36,922 bases of DNA, taken from positions 1 to 36,922 of the forward strand of contig JAVBXL010000073.1 in the NCBI GenBank assembly GCA_030824575.1. The letters are read 5' to 3'. Positions 8,083 through 16,090 of this stretch are shown one piece after another (positions within the stretch are counted from its first letter, which is position 1; each line of letters begins with the position of its first letter). The notes below the pieces were generated by a model. It did no database searches. It was not told where the DNA came from and saw only the letters and a list, made by a program, of their open reading frames with translations. The position numbers and the translations under genes are program-made. Source of the DNA: a bacterium (GTDB lineage Bacteria; Pseudomonadota; Alphaproteobacteria; Sphingomonadales; Sphingomonadaceae).

Positions 8083-9015
8083 CTATTGATGCGCATCGCT
8101 CGCCACCCCGACAGCATGGTCCACCGCCACCGGCATCGCTTCGCCACCGCCCAGGCTGTGGACATAGGCCGCGAGCATGCGAACCGTTGCCGTGTCGAGC
8201 TTGTCGCCCCAGCGCGGCATCACGCCCTGACGGCTGTTCCACACTGTCTGGTGGATCGCTTCGGTCTCGCCGCCATAGAGCCAGATACCGTCGGTCAGGT
8301 TTGGCGCGCCAAGTTGGCGGTTTCCCTGGCCCGCCGGACCGTGACAGACCGCACAATTTTCGGCAAAGACCAGCGCGCCGCGCCGGGCAGCCAGGTCCGC
8401 GCCCTGCTGGCGGCTGATGGTGCGGACATGGGCAACGACATCATCGACTTGCGCGACCGTCAGCAACTGGTCGCGGCCGAAGGCGGGCATGATCGACAGT
8501 CGTGTTTCGGCATGGTCGGGATTACGAATGCCATCAACGATGGTCTTTTCGATTGTGGCAAGGTCGCCGCCCCAAAGCCAGTCGTCATCATTGAGGTTGG
8601 GATAACCCTTCGATCCCGCCGCGCCTGATCCGTGGCACTGGACGCAATGGACCTTGAACGCGGCGCGACCGCCCTCGACCGCCGCCTGCAACAATTGGGG
8701 CTGGCCTGCGAGCTTATCGATCGTTGTGGTGGCGATCGCCTGCCGGATCGGGGCGACTTTCACGTCCTGAGCCGCCATATCGCGTGCCAGGTCACCCCGG
8801 CTCGACCAGCCAAGGACGCCGGTGGTGTAGCTGTCGATCAGCGGCCAGGCCGGATAGGCAATCACATAGCCAATCGCGAACAGAATGCAGGCGTAGAATG
8901 TCCACAACCACCAGCGGGGCAAAGGTGTGTCCAGTTCCTCGATCCCGTCCCATTCGTGGCCCATGGTGGGCGTGCCGGTGGGCTCGTCGATCTTGCTTTT
9001 GGTCGGGTCAGCCAT
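8083..9015 (-). CDS. ccoP: CcoP, diheme cytochrome c subunit of cbb3 oxidase
   Basis: A 310-residue subunit III of cbb3-type cytochrome c oxidase. The N-terminus is cytoplasmic (EWDGIEELDTPLPRWW). One membrane helix around residues 37-58 follows. Two cytochrome c domains carry covalent heme motifs CVQCH and CAVCH, with downstream axial methionines in SIMPAFG and GVMPRWG. It passes electrons to CcoO and CcoN in the periplasm. The start overlaps the ccoQ stop by eight bases. Length and motif order are standard for CcoP/FixP. Confidence 0.96.
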   Translation of the reverse strand: MADPTKSKIDEPTGTPTMGHEWDGIEELDTPLPRWWLWTFYACILFAIGYVIAYPAWPLIDSYTTGVLGWSSRGDLARDMAAQDVKVAPIRQAIATTTIDKLAGQPQLLQAAVEGGRAAFKVHCVQCHGSGAAGSKGYPNLNDDDWLWGGDLATIEKTIVDGIRNPDHAETRLSIMPAFGRDQLLTVAQVDDVVAHVRTISRQQGADLAARRGALVFAENCAVCHGPAGQGNRQLGAPNLTDGIWLYGGETEAIHQTVWNSRQGVMPRWGDKLDTATVRMLAAYVHSLGGGEAMPVAVDHAVGVASDAHQ

Positions 9016-9181
9016 GGTCGCCCCCCTGGGTGTCGCTGTCGGTGAAGATCATGGTCGCCGCGTCGCTGCTGCGGCTCTGCGCGCCCGGCCGGAAATGCCA
9101 GCCGATAAGGAGGAGATAGCTCAGCCCCATGAAGACGAGGCCCCAACTGTCGGCGAAATGGCGCAGCGCGTCATAGCTCAT
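9008..9181 (-). CDS. ccoQ: CcoQ, small cbb3 oxidase subunit
   Basis: A 57-residue protein read from the ATG at 9181-9179: [19 protein letters not shown], then a hydrophobic helix ([14 protein letters not shown]) and a polar tail with [13 protein letters not shown] single helix followed by W-x-FRPG and a short polar tail is typical of CcoQ/FixQ, which stabilises the oxidase. It overlaps the ccoO stop by four bases and the ccoP start by eight. The assignment rests on both position (O-Q-P order) and sequence. Confidence 0.9.
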   Translation of the reverse strand: MSYDALRHFADSWGLVFMGLSYLLLIGWHFRPGAQSRSSDAATMIFTDSDTQGGDHG

Positions 9182-9924
9182 CGGGGCTTCTCCTGCGCTT
9201 CAGCAGCCTTGGTATCGACCAGAGTGCCCAGCATCTGGAGATAGGCGACGAGCGCGTCCATTTCGGTCAGCTTGTTGGGGTCGCCATCGAAATCGCGGAC
9301 CTGCGCCTTGGGGTAACGCGTCACCAGTGCGGCGCTGTCGGCGGTCGGATCGGCCTGTGCTTTCAGGTCTTCATTCGCCGCGGCAATCTCCGCCTTGCTA
9401 TAGGGCACGCCCACCCGGGAAAGGGCGGTCAGGTCACCAGTCATGTCGCCAGGCTTCAGCGTGCGTTCGGCCAGGAATGGATAGGTCGGCATGATGGATT
9501 CGGGCACCACCGCGCGCGGATCGTTGAGATGCTGGACATGCCATTCGTCCGAATAGCGGCCGCCGACGCGGGCCAGGTCCGGCCCGGTGCGCTTCGACCC
9601 CCATTGGAACGGATGGTCGTACATGCTTTCGGCCGCCAGGCTGTAATGGCCATAGCGTTCGACCTCGTCCCGGAACGGCCGGATCATCTGGCTATGGCAG
9701 TTATAGCAGCCTTCGCGGATGTAGATATTGCGACCCGCCAATTCGAGCGGGGTGTAGGGGCGCATCCCCTCCACCTTTTCGATCGTGCTGTCGATCCAGA
9801 AAAGGGGCGCGATTTCGACGATGCCGCCGATGGCGACGACGATCAGCGAAGCGATGCCCAGCAGCGAGACATTACGCTCCAGCCGCCCATGATCGAAAAA
9901 TTTGCGCTTTGCCTTGGTTTCCAT
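9178..9924 (-). CDS. ccoO: CcoO, monoheme cytochrome c subunit of cbb3 oxidase
   Basis: A 248-residue subunit II. A basic start ([19 protein letters not shown]) precedes one membrane helix ([20 protein letters not shown]). The heme c motif is in [15 protein letters not shown], and the conserved [21 protein letters not shown] follows. It carries electrons from CcoP to the catalytic subunit. It starts 12 bases after the ccoN stop and its own stop overlaps ccoQ. The length is typical of CcoO/FixO. Confidence 0.96.
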   Translation of the reverse strand: METKAKRKFFDHGRLERNVSLLGIASLIVVAIGGIVEIAPLFWIDSTIEKVEGMRPYTPLELAGRNIYIREGCYNCHSQMIRPFRDEVERYGHYSLAAESMYDHPFQWGSKRTGPDLARVGGRYSDEWHVQHLNDPRAVVPESIMPTYPFLAERTLKPGDMTGDLTALSRVGVPYSKAEIAAANEDLKAQADPTADSAALVTRYPKAQVRDFDGDPNKLTEMDALVAYLQMLGTLVDTKAAEAQEKPR

Positions 9925-9936
9925 GTCAGCGCTCCT

Positions 9937-11589
9937 TCAAATGGTCTGCGGCTGGAGAGGACGGTCGGCCGCAGCGTCATAGGCCGCGTCGTGCATCGGC
10001 TTTTCCACACGCTGGCGTCCCGCGATGGTCAGGCCGATATTGATCGCCATGATGATCGCGCCGGCGAGGTAGAGCAGGCCGCCGGCCGCGCGGATCACGT
10101 ACATCGGGAACATCGCGCTCACGACTTCGGAAAAGGCGTAGACAAGGTAGCCGTCGGCGCCATATTCGCGCCACATCAAGCCCTGCATGATGCCCGCCGT
10201 CCACATCGCGGCGGCGTAGAGAACGATCCCCACGGTCGCGAGCCAAAAGTGCCAGTTGACCATCCGCAGCGAATAGAGGCGTCCCCGGCCCCACAGGCGC
10301 GGAGTCATGTAATAGAGGCAGGCGAAGGTGATCATGCCGTTCCAGCCGAGAGCGCCGCTATGCACATGGCCGATCGTCCAGTCGGTATAGTGGGACAGGC
10401 TGTTGACCGACTTGATCGACATCACCGGTCCTTCGAAAGTCGACATGCCGTAGAAGGCGAGCGCCATCACCATCATGCGGATGATCGGGTCGGTGCGGAT
10501 CTTGTCCCACGCGCCGTTCAGCGTCATCAGGCCGTTGATCATCCCGCCCCAACTGGGCATCCACAACATGATCGAAAAGACCATGCCCAGCGTCTGTGCC
10601 CAGTCGGGCAAAGCGGTGTAGTGGAGGTGGTGCGGCCCCGCCCAGATGTAGAGGAAGATCAGCGACCAGAAGTGGATGATCGACAGGCGATAGCTGTATA
10701 CCGGTCGTTCGGCCTGCTTGGGCACGAAATAATACATCATCGCCAGGAAGCCGGCCGTCAGGAAGAAACCGACGGCATTATGACCATACCACCATTGGGT
10801 CAGCGCATCCTGCACACCGGCAAAGGCGCTGTAGCTCTTGGACCCCAGCAGGCTGACCGGCATCGACAAATTATTGACGATGTGGAGCATGGCCACGGTG
10901 ATGATGAAGGCGAGGTAGAACCAGTTGGCCACATAAATGTGCGGCTCGCTACGGCGAAGGATAGTGCCGCCAAATACCAGCAGATAGCAGACCCAGACGA
11001 TCGTCAGCCACAGGTCGACATACCATTCCGGCTCGGCATATTCCTTGCCTTCGGTAATGCCCATTACATAGCCGGTGGCGGCCAGGACGATGAACATCTG
11101 GTAACCCCAGAAAACGAAGCGGGCCATGGTCGGGAAGGCCAACCGCGCACGACAGGTGCGCTGCGCGACGTAGAAGCTGGTCGCGATCAGCGCGTTGCCG
11201 CCAAAAGCGAAGATCACCGCCGATGTATGCAGCGGTCGCAACCGCCCGAAGCTGGTATATTCGATCCCGAGATTAAGGGCGGGGAAGGCGAGTTGCAGGG
11301 CGATGAACAGGCCGACGAGAAACCCGGCCAGACCCCAGAAGATCGTCGCGATCACGCCCCAGCGGATCACATCGTCATCATAGCGCCCCTGGTCGGGCAT
11401 TGGGAGCGCACCGCGCAGGATGGCTCCGTAGTCGGCGCGGCTGATCGTGAGCCAGGCCAGCAACAGGCCGGTGCCCGCGATGATCGTCATGTGCACGGCA
11501 AAGCCGGTATCCACCGCAAACACCGCTGCGGCCGCGGCAAGCAGGGCCAATGCGAACCATCCGCCGGCTTTGATGACCAGTTGTTCCAT
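9937..11589 (-). CDS. ccoN: CcoN, catalytic subunit I of cbb3 cytochrome oxidase
   Basis: A 550-residue multi-helix heme-copper oxidase subunit I of the cbb3 (C) type, which reduces oxygen at high affinity. Conserved histidine regions are [17 protein letters not shown] (low-spin heme side), [15 protein letters not shown] and [16 protein letters not shown] (CuB ligands), and [18 protein letters not shown] (heme ligands). About twelve or more membrane helices are expected. I chose the ATG at 11589 with GGGGGA just upstream. An in-frame TTG four codons earlier would use part of the ribosome site. It heads ccoNOQP and is preceded by a perfect FNR/FixK box. Confidence 0.96.
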   Translation of the reverse strand: MEQLVIKAGGWFALALLAAAAAVFAVDTGFAVHMTIIAGTGLLLAWLTISRADYGAILRGALPMPDQGRYDDDVIRWGVIATIFWGLAGFLVGLFIALQLAFPALNLGIEYTSFGRLRPLHTSAVIFAFGGNALIATSFYVAQRTCRARLAFPTMARFVFWGYQMFIVLAATGYVMGITEGKEYAEPEWYVDLWLTIVWVCYLLVFGGTILRRSEPHIYVANWFYLAFIITVAMLHIVNNLSMPVSLLGSKSYSAFAGVQDALTQWWYGHNAVGFFLTAGFLAMMYYFVPKQAERPVYSYRLSIIHFWSLIFLYIWAGPHHLHYTALPDWAQTLGMVFSIMLWMPSWGGMINGLMTLNGAWDKIRTDPIIRMMVMALAFYGMSTFEGPVMSIKSVNSLSHYTDWTIGHVHSGALGWNGMITFACLYYMTPRLWGRGRLYSLRMVNWHFWLATVGIVLYAAAMWTAGIMQGLMWREYGADGYLVYAFSEVVSAMFPMYVIRAAGGLLYLAGAIIMAINIGLTIAGRQRVEKPMHDAAYDAAADRPLQPQTI

Positions 11590-11647
11590 AGGATCCCCCA
11601 AGAGATATGTTCGTCACACCGCCTGCACGGGCGGTCATCGACTGTCG

Positions 11648-11661
11648 TTGACCTCTGTCAA
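11648..11661 (-). promoter_or_regulatory. FNR/FixK box upstream of ccoN
   Basis: TTGACCTCTGTCAA is a perfect palindrome in the form TTGAC-N4-GTCAA, which fits the FNR/FixK consensus TTGAY-N4-RTCAA. Its centre is about 66 bases upstream of the ccoN ATG, between fnr and ccoN. The adjacent gene encodes an Fnr with all four Fe-S cysteines, so control of ccoN by that protein under low oxygen is the natural reading. Confidence 0.85.
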
Positions 11662-11686
11662 AAGGGTTCGGCGGGGTCTGTAGGGG

Positions 11687-11700
11687 AATGTCCCTATGCC
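11687..11700. promoter_or_regulatory. 14-bp motif upstream of ccoN, shared with the usp promoter
   Basis: AATGTCCCTATGCC here is identical to 15209-15222 upstream of the universal stress protein gene. Both copies have the same orientation relative to the downstream gene and lie about 80-110 bases before its start codon. This copy is part of a wider near-palindrome, TAGGGGAATGTCCCTA (12 of 16 positions symmetric). With fixLJ lying between the two target genes, a FixJ site is possible. That is inference. Confidence 0.45.
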
Positions 11701-11716
11701 CGCCGGCGGGCGACGA

Positions 11717-12472
11717 TCACGCCGCTTCGGCGCACCAGACAAGGCGATCGCGGTCGAGGAGATCGACTGTCCGACGGTTCGGCAGCGCAATGATCCCGGC
11801 GCGTTTCATGTCGGTCAGCTGGCGGCTGACCGTTTCTATCGTGAGGCCCAGCACGTCGGCGACCTGCTGGCGCGATAGGGGCAATTCGAAGCTGTCGAGC
11901 GGTTCGCGACCGTCCGTCGCTAGTCGGCGCGACATATCCAGCAGGAAGGTTGCGATCTTTTCGCGGGCATTCTTGCGCCCCAGCAACAACATCCATGTCC
12001 GCGCCCGGTCGAGATCGTCCAGCGTGCGTTGCAGCAGGCGGTGCCCCAGATCGGGATTCGCCCTCGCAAAGCCGTCGAAAGCGCCGCGTGTGAACAGGCA
12101 TAGCCGCGCGTCGGTCAACGCGGTGACGCGGTGCGGCGTGCTGCGGCCAAAAGGGCGACCGATGAAATCGGACGGATAGACCACGCCGACAATCTGTTCG
12201 CGTCCGTCGCCAGTCGAGGCGGATAACTTGAGCGTACCCTGGATGACATTGGCGACGATCGTGGCGTCGTCCCCTTCCCACATCACCGTTTGCCCGGCGC
12301 AGATCGTGACGCGGCGGCCAAGCCGGTTGAGCGCGGCGCGCTCGTCCTTCGCGAGGACCGCGCAGATCGCGGAAGTACGTACCTCGCATTGTTGGCAAAA
12401 GCCGACATCGTGACCGACAGGTGCCGGACCGGCGTCCGGCAGAGTTTGCGATAGATCAAAATACAGGGTCAT
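11717..12472 (-). CDS. fnr: Fnr/FnrL-type oxygen-sensing regulator with Fe-S cysteines
   Basis: A 251-residue Crp/Fnr-family regulator. The N-terminal cluster FCQQCEVRTSAICAVL gives Cys26, Cys29 and Cys37 (CxxC-x7-C), and Cys125 (DARLCLFTRG) fits the fourth ligand of a [4Fe-4S] cluster, as in FnrL/FnrN. A cyclic-nucleotide-type beta-roll follows (residues about 50-130), then a long dimer helix. The C-terminal helix-turn-helix LSRQQVADVLGLTIETVSRQL carries the E-xx-SR recognition residues expected to bind TTGAC boxes. It lies between fixJ and ccoN, and an FNR box lies directly downstream before ccoN. It should be active when oxygen is low. A FixK without cysteines is ruled out by the visible ligands. 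Confidence 0.92.
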   Translation of the reverse strand: MTLYFDLSQTLPDAGPAPVGHDVGFCQQCEVRTSAICAVLAKDERAALNRLGRRVTICAGQTVMWEGDDATIVANVIQGTLKLSASTGDGREQIVGVVYPSDFIGRPFGRSTPHRVTALTDARLCLFTRGAFDGFARANPDLGHRLLQRTLDDLDRARTWMLLLGRKNAREKIATFLLDMSRRLATDGREPLDSFELPLSRQQVADVLGLTIETVSRQLTDMKRAGIIALPNRRTVDLLDRDRLVWCAEAA

Positions 12473-12479
12473 GCTCGCT

Positions 12480-12499
12480 GCTTGACGCTGTCGTTAAGC
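12480..12499. promoter_or_regulatory. Inverted repeat before fnr
   Basis: GCTTGACG and CGTTAAGC flank four bases and pair at seven of eight positions. The repeat lies 8 bases upstream of the fnr ATG, between fixJ and fnr. It resembles an FNR box (TTGAC and GTTAA half-sites) but the half-sites are six bases apart rather than four. It could be an autoregulatory site or chance. Confidence 0.3.
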
Positions 12500-12539
12500 G
12501 CAGCCTATCCGTAATTGTCCTGATCAGGCGACGGCAAGC

Positions 12540-13148
12540 CTATTCCAGTCCCGCCTGGAACGCGATGCGCAGGGCTTCGGAAAGGCTGCGCACGTCCAGT
12601 TTCTGCATCAGGTTGGCACGGTGGATTTCCACTGTGCGCGGGCTGATCCCCAGATCATAGGCGATCGACTTGTTGGGTAGCCCGTCGACCAAACCGCTGA
12701 GAACTTCGCGCTCCCGATCAGTCAATATATTGAGGCGGGCGCGCGCTTCCATGCCCCGCGCACCCGCATTCTTGTGCGCGGCGACCTGGGCGCAAGCAGC
12801 GTCGATCGCTTCGAGGAGCGCTGCCTTTTCGAACGGCTTTTCGATGAAATCGGTCGCCCCCACCTTCATCGCCGCGACCGCCATGCCGACATCGCCATGG
12901 CCCGTCATGATGATGACCGGCAGCAGCACGCCACGGGCGCGCAATTCGCGCTGCACCTCCAGCCCGTCGATATCGGGCATCCGCACATCCAGCAGCACGC
13001 AGCCCGGCTCCAGTCCGGCGGCATCCTTGAGGAAATCGATGCCGCCTGCAAAGCAGCGGACCGTATGACCGCTGGTCTTGAGCAGGAAGCTGAGCGACCG
13101 GCGGATCGCTTCATCATCATCGACGATATAGATGGGAGACGGGGTCAT
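12540..13148 (-). CDS. fixJ: FixJ-family response regulator
   Basis: A 202-residue two-component response regulator of the NarL/FixJ class. The receiver domain has the acidic pocket IVDDDEA, the phospho-acceptor Asp54 in VLLDVRMPDIDG, the conserved Thr in IIMTGHGD and the Lys in FIEKPF. The C-terminal LuxR-type helix-turn-helix has LTDREREVLSGLVDGLPNK and SPRTVEIHRANLMQKL. It is preceded by fixL with only a six-base gap, so the two form a co-transcribed pair. FixJ activates fixK-like and oxidase genes when its sensor is deoxygenated. The likely targets here are the ccoN and usp promoters (inference). Confidence 0.93.
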   Translation of the reverse strand: MTPSPIYIVDDDEAIRRSLSFLLKTSGHTVRCFAGGIDFLKDAAGLEPGCVLLDVRMPDIDGLEVQRELRARGVLLPVIIMTGHGDVGMAVAAMKVGATDFIEKPFEKAALLEAIDAACAQVAAHKNAGARGMEARARLNILTDREREVLSGLVDGLPNKSIAYDLGISPRTVEIHRANLMQKLDVRSLSEALRIAFQAGLE

Positions 13149-13154
13149 GGCATC

Positions 13155-14291
13155 TCAATCCGCGCAATCGAGGGTGAAGTGAAAGGCGACGCCGCCCCAG
13201 CGGGACGCGGTCGCCCATATGCGCCCGCCATGCCCCTCGACAATGGTCCGGCTGATGGACAGCCCAACGCCCATACCCGTCGGCTTGGTGGTACTGAACG
13301 GCGTGAACAGCGATCGTGCGACAATGGGGTCGAGACCGGGGCCGCTGTCGGCGACAATAATTTCGATCCGGCCCTCGCCGTCTGGCGCAGCCGACAGGCG
13401 CAGAATGCGCGCGGGCCGACTCTCCATCGCTTCGATCGCATTGCGGACCAGGTTGATGATGACCTGTTGCAACTGCACCCGGTTAGCCATGACCTTGCCC
13501 ACGTGCGGATCGGCAACGATATCCATGTCGATGCCGCGACTGTCGATGCCGATAAAGGCGAGCGCGACGCCTTCCGACAGCAGCGTGGACACAGGTTCAG
13601 GCTGGCGATCGGTTTCGCCCCGGCGGATGAATTCGCGCAGCGACCGGATGATCTCGCCCGCGCGCAGCGCTTGGCCTGCCGCCTCGTCCATCGCCTCGCC
13701 CAGCAACGCACGGTCCAGATCGCCCTCTTGCGCCAGAAGGTCGCGCCCGGCTTCCATATAGTTGGCGATCGCCGTCAGCGGCTGGTTGAGTTCATGGGCC
13801 AGCGCCGCGGCGAGCGTGCCCATTGCGGTTATGCGCGCGGCATGGCTGAGTTCGGCCTGCAGGTCCTGTACCCGCCGCTCCGTCTGCTGACGGTCGGTCA
13901 GATCACGAATGAAGCCAGTAAAAAGCTTTTCGCCACGATCGCGCACTTCGCCGACCGCCAATTCGATCGGAAAAGTGGACCCATCCCTGCGGCGCGCCGT
14001 GGTCAGACGGCCGATGCCGATGATCCGTTTTTCCCCGGTTTCCTGATAATGGGCGAGATAGCCGTCATGCCGTTCGCGGTCGGGCGAGGGCATGAGCATA
14101 GCGATATTTTCGCCCAGCACATCGGCTTCGGCATATTGGAACATGCGTTGCGCCGCTGGACTGAATGACATGATGTGGCCGCGCACGTCGATGACAATCA
14201 GAGCATCGGGGACCGTCGCCAGGATCGACCCCAGCAGCGCCTGTTCAAGGCTGTGCGCGTGCCCCCGCAGATCGGCATCGTCGATTGGCAT
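13155..14291 (-). CDS. fixL: FixL-type heme-PAS oxygen-sensor histidine kinase
   Basis: A 378-residue soluble sensor kinase. One PAS domain (about residues 18-130) contains the FixL heme signature: His75 in [11 protein letters not shown] and Arg95 in [15 protein letters not shown]. These are 20 residues apart, the same spacing as the heme-ligating His and oxygen-contacting Arg of Bradyrhizobium Fix[18 protein letters not shown] follows, then a coiled linker. The phospho-acceptor His166 is in [16 protein letters not shown]. The N, G1 and G2 boxes ([29 protein letters not shown]) complete the kinase. There is no membrane segment and only one PAS. It should phosphorylate FixJ when oxygen leaves the heme. 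It starts 20 bases after the usp stop. Confidence 0.92.
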   Translation of the reverse strand: MPIDDADLRGHAHSLEQALLGSILATVPDALIVIDVRGHIMSFSPAAQRMFQYAEADVLGENIAMLMPSPDRERHDGYLAHYQETGEKRIIGIGRLTTARRRDGSTFPIELAVGEVRDRGEKLFTGFIRDLTDRQQTERRVQDLQAELSHAARITAMGTLAAALAHELNQPLTAIANYMEAGRDLLAQEGDLDRALLGEAMDEAAGQALRAGEIIRSLREFIRRGETDRQPEPVSTLLSEGVALAFIGIDSRGIDMDIVADPHVGKVMANRVQLQQVIINLVRNAIEAMESRPARILRLSAAPDGEGRIEIIVADSGPGLDPIVARSLFTPFSTTKPTGMGVGLSISRTIVEGHGGRIWATASRWGGVAFHFTLDCAD

Positions 14292-14311
14292 GATGCTTCA
14301 GTGGGCCGAAA

Positions 14312-15127
14312 TCAGTGCGCCAGCAAGAGCGGAACCTGTCCTTCGCTCAACAGATAGCGGGTCACGCCGCCGAATATCGTTTCGCGCAGCCGGCTATGGC
14401 CAAACGCGCCCATCGCGATCCAGTCGATGCGCAGTTCGGCAGCCGCCGCCGCCAGAGCCTCTTCGACCGATCGTCCCTTGCGCGGCCATTCGTGGATTTC
14501 GGAACTGATCCCGTGCCGCGACAGATATTCATTCGCGTCGAACGGCGGAAAGTCCCGCTTCGCCTTTTCCTCCACGGCAACGACATGGACTTCGCTGGCC
14601 AAGGCCAGCAAGGGCCTGGAGGCGCACAAGGCCACGGATGCCTCATGCGATCCGTCCCACGCCACCATCGCCCGGCCCAGGCATTGGAATCCCCGCGCGG
14701 CGACCGGAATAGCAATCACCGGCGCACGACTGCTAATGGCCAGACCTGGAACGATCGGCAGAGGATCTCCGGCAGAGCGACGGCCCTGCGCGGGCAACGA
14801 CACGATCACGACATCGGTCAGGCGCGATGCCGATAGCAGGCAATGCACAACCTCGCCATCGCTGTGCCGCCAGTCCCACGGCACGCCTTCGCGCTGCATC
14901 CGGGCCTCGACCACAGCCCTCGCTTTGTCTTCACTCTCGCGGATGATGTCGATTTCGGTCGGCGGTATATAGCTGCCGCCATAGATGTCCCCCGCGACAT
15001 ATTCCGCCAGCGGCGTTACTTGGTGGCAGCTGATATGCCCCCCGGTCGCGCGCGCGATGTCGAAGGCGGCCTGCATCCGGCTTTCCTGGCCATTGTCATC
15101 ATGAATGTGCAGAAGGATGGTCTTCAT
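14312..15127 (-). CDS. Universal stress protein (tandem Usp domains)
   Basis: A 271-residue UspA-family protein with two Usp-like halves. The first starts MKTILLHIHDDNGQESRMQAAF. The second ends with MGAFGHSRLRETIFGGVTRYLL, which matches the G-x2-G-x9-G(S/T) nucleotide-binding pattern of the family. The N-terminal half has a degenerate loop. Usp proteins support survival under low oxygen or starvation, and genes of this type are often part of Fnr/FixK regulons. It sits directly upstream of fixL (20 bases) and may lead the usp-fixL-fixJ operon. The 14-bp motif shared with ccoN is 82-95 bases upstream. Confidence 0.85.
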   Translation of the reverse strand: MKTILLHIHDDNGQESRMQAAFDIARATGGHISCHQVTPLAEYVAGDIYGGSYIPPTEIDIIRESEDKARAVVEARMQREGVPWDWRHSDGEVVHCLLSASRLTDVVIVSLPAQGRRSAGDPLPIVPGLAISSRAPVIAIPVAARGFQCLGRAMVAWDGSHEASVALCASRPLLALASEVHVVAVEEKAKRDFPPFDANEYLSRHGISSEIHEWPRKGRSVEEALAAAAAELRIDWIAMGAFGHSRLRETIFGGVTRYLLSEGQVPLLLAH

Positions 15128-15208
15128 GGCTTCAGGCTCCCGGAACCAGATTGGCGTGTAGGTCTATCTCCCTGATTTATGGCAGGGCGATCCTGTCCTC
15201 TATCCGCA

Positions 15209-15222
15209 AATGTCCCTATGCC
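15209..15222. promoter_or_regulatory. 14-bp motif upstream of usp, shared with the ccoN promoter
   Basis: AATGTCCCTATGCC is the second copy of the sequence found upstream of ccoN (11687-11700). It lies 82 bases before the usp start codon, with the same orientation relative to the gene. The flanks differ between copies, so only the 14 bases are shared. A FixJ or other low-oxygen regulator site is a hypothesis. Confidence 0.45.
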
Positions 15223-15234
15223 GCCGCCCACACA

Positions 15235-15272
15235 AAAGGGGCCGGGAAACTATTTCTCCCGCCGCCCTTTTT
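15235..15272. terminator. Possible terminator after ompW
   Basis: An imperfect GC-rich stem (GGGGCCGGGAAA against TTTCTCCCGCCGCCC) lies just after the ompW stop. It is bounded by T5 on the plus strand and, read on the minus strand, by T4. It could stop transcription from ompW towards usp. The stem has bulges, so confidence is low. Confidence 0.3.
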
Positions 15273-15288
15273 CAGAACGTGACCCCGG

Positions 15289-15951
15289 TCAGAAACGCAT
15301 GCCGACGCCGACGCCGAAGACGAGCGGATCAAGCGCCAGCTTGACTCTCTGCGTGCCCGCCGCCGTGGTCGCCAACCCTGCTTTAGTGTCGATGTCGATA
15401 TATTTGACGTCCAGATTCAGGAATATCCTGTCAGTCAGGTCGATGTCCACGCCCACCTGCCCGGCCCAGCCAAAGCTGTCGGACATATGCACCTTGGTCT
15501 TGCCGACGGCTGCTTCGAGCCCGGCGGACGCATTCTCGGCATAGAATAAGGTATAGTTCACCCCCGCGCCCACATAAGGGCGAACATGCCCGTCGACGAC
15601 CGGATGATATTGCACCGTCAGCGTCGGCGGCAGCACCCAGGTCGAAGCCAGCTTGCCGATGCTCCCTGTGGTGCCCGTCCGGCCGCTGGCGCTATGTTTC
15701 GTGGTAGCTGCGATCAGCTCGAAACCGATATGGTCGGTCGCCATATAGGTGATGTCGACTTCGGGCATGATGGAATTGTCGACCGACACCCGTTCACCGG
15801 GGAAAGCCGGCAATATACTGCCGCTTTTTTCATTCGGCGCGACCATGATGCCGCGCAGCCGCAGCAGAATGTCCCCCTGTTTCGCCTGCGCCGGTCCTGC
15901 AAGCAAAGCCGCGCCCATGGCCCCCGCCATCATCATTGTCTTGATGTGCAT
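15289..15951 (-). CDS. ompW: OmpW-family outer-membrane protein
   Basis: A 220-residue outer-membrane beta-barrel of the OmpW family. A signal peptide is clear: MHIKTMMMAGAMGAALLAGPAQA, cleaved near residue 23-24. The mature start KQGDILLRLRGIMVAPNE is the conserved OmpW opening. Also seen are WVLPPTLTVQYHPV and PYVGAGVNYTLFY, and the C-terminus ends in aromatic GVGMRF as expected for barrel insertion. OmpW forms a narrow hydrophobic channel. I chose the ATG at 15951 because it gives a clean signal peptide. A CATAAT element at 15999-15994 and an FNR-like box about 61 bases before the predicted transcript start suggest low-oxygen control. Confidence 0.93.
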   Translation of the reverse strand: MHIKTMMMAGAMGAALLAGPAQAKQGDILLRLRGIMVAPNEKSGSILPAFPGERVSVDNSIMPEVDITYMATDHIGFELIAATTKHSASGRTGTTGSIGKLASTWVLPPTLTVQYHPVVDGHVRPYVGAGVNYTLFYAENASAGLEAAVGKTKVHMSDSFGWAGQVGVDIDLTDRIFLNLDVKYIDIDTKAGLATTAAGTQRVKLALDPLVFGVGVGMRF

Positions 15952-15993
15952 AGTCTGTCTTTCGTCCCTGAAATTTTCGGTCAGTGACAGGAC

Positions 15994-15999
15994 ATTATG
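15994..15999 (-). promoter_or_regulatory. Candidate -10 element for ompW
   Basis: CATAAT on the minus strand, one base from TATAAT, lies 43 bases upstream of the ompW ATG. If transcription starts about seven bases further on, near 15987, the FNR-like box at 16042-16055 is centred near -61.5, the usual class I activator position. There is no good -35 hexamer, as expected for an activated promoter. Confidence 0.4.
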
Positions 16000-16041
16000 C
16001 GCGTTTGGCGTCCCGTTCCTTGACGCGGCGCAAAGCCTGTT

Positions 16042-16055
16042 TTGATCTAGCGCAA
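16042..16055. promoter_or_regulatory. FNR-like box between ompW and hemN
   Basis: TTGATCTAGCGCAA has one perfect FNR half-site (TTGAT), the right four-base spacer and a weaker second half (CGCAA for ATCAA). It sits between the divergent ompW and hemN genes, both known targets of FNR-type regulators in other bacteria. Its centre is about 42 bases before the hemN ATG and about 98 bases before the ompW ATG. Confidence 0.65.
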
Positions 16056-16090
16056 TGTGGCTTGACCCACCGCATGGCATCCGGTGGCCT

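Noticed and set aside
9529..11793. 754-codon plus-strand open frame opposite ccoO and ccoN
   Set aside because: The minus-strand genes carry all oxidase motifs. The plus-strand translation is His/Asp/Arg-rich with no fold-like pattern, so it is a shadow of high GC codon use.
12774..14168. Long plus-strand open frame opposite fixJ and fixL
   Set aside because: It is antisense to two well-supported genes and has no domain signature.
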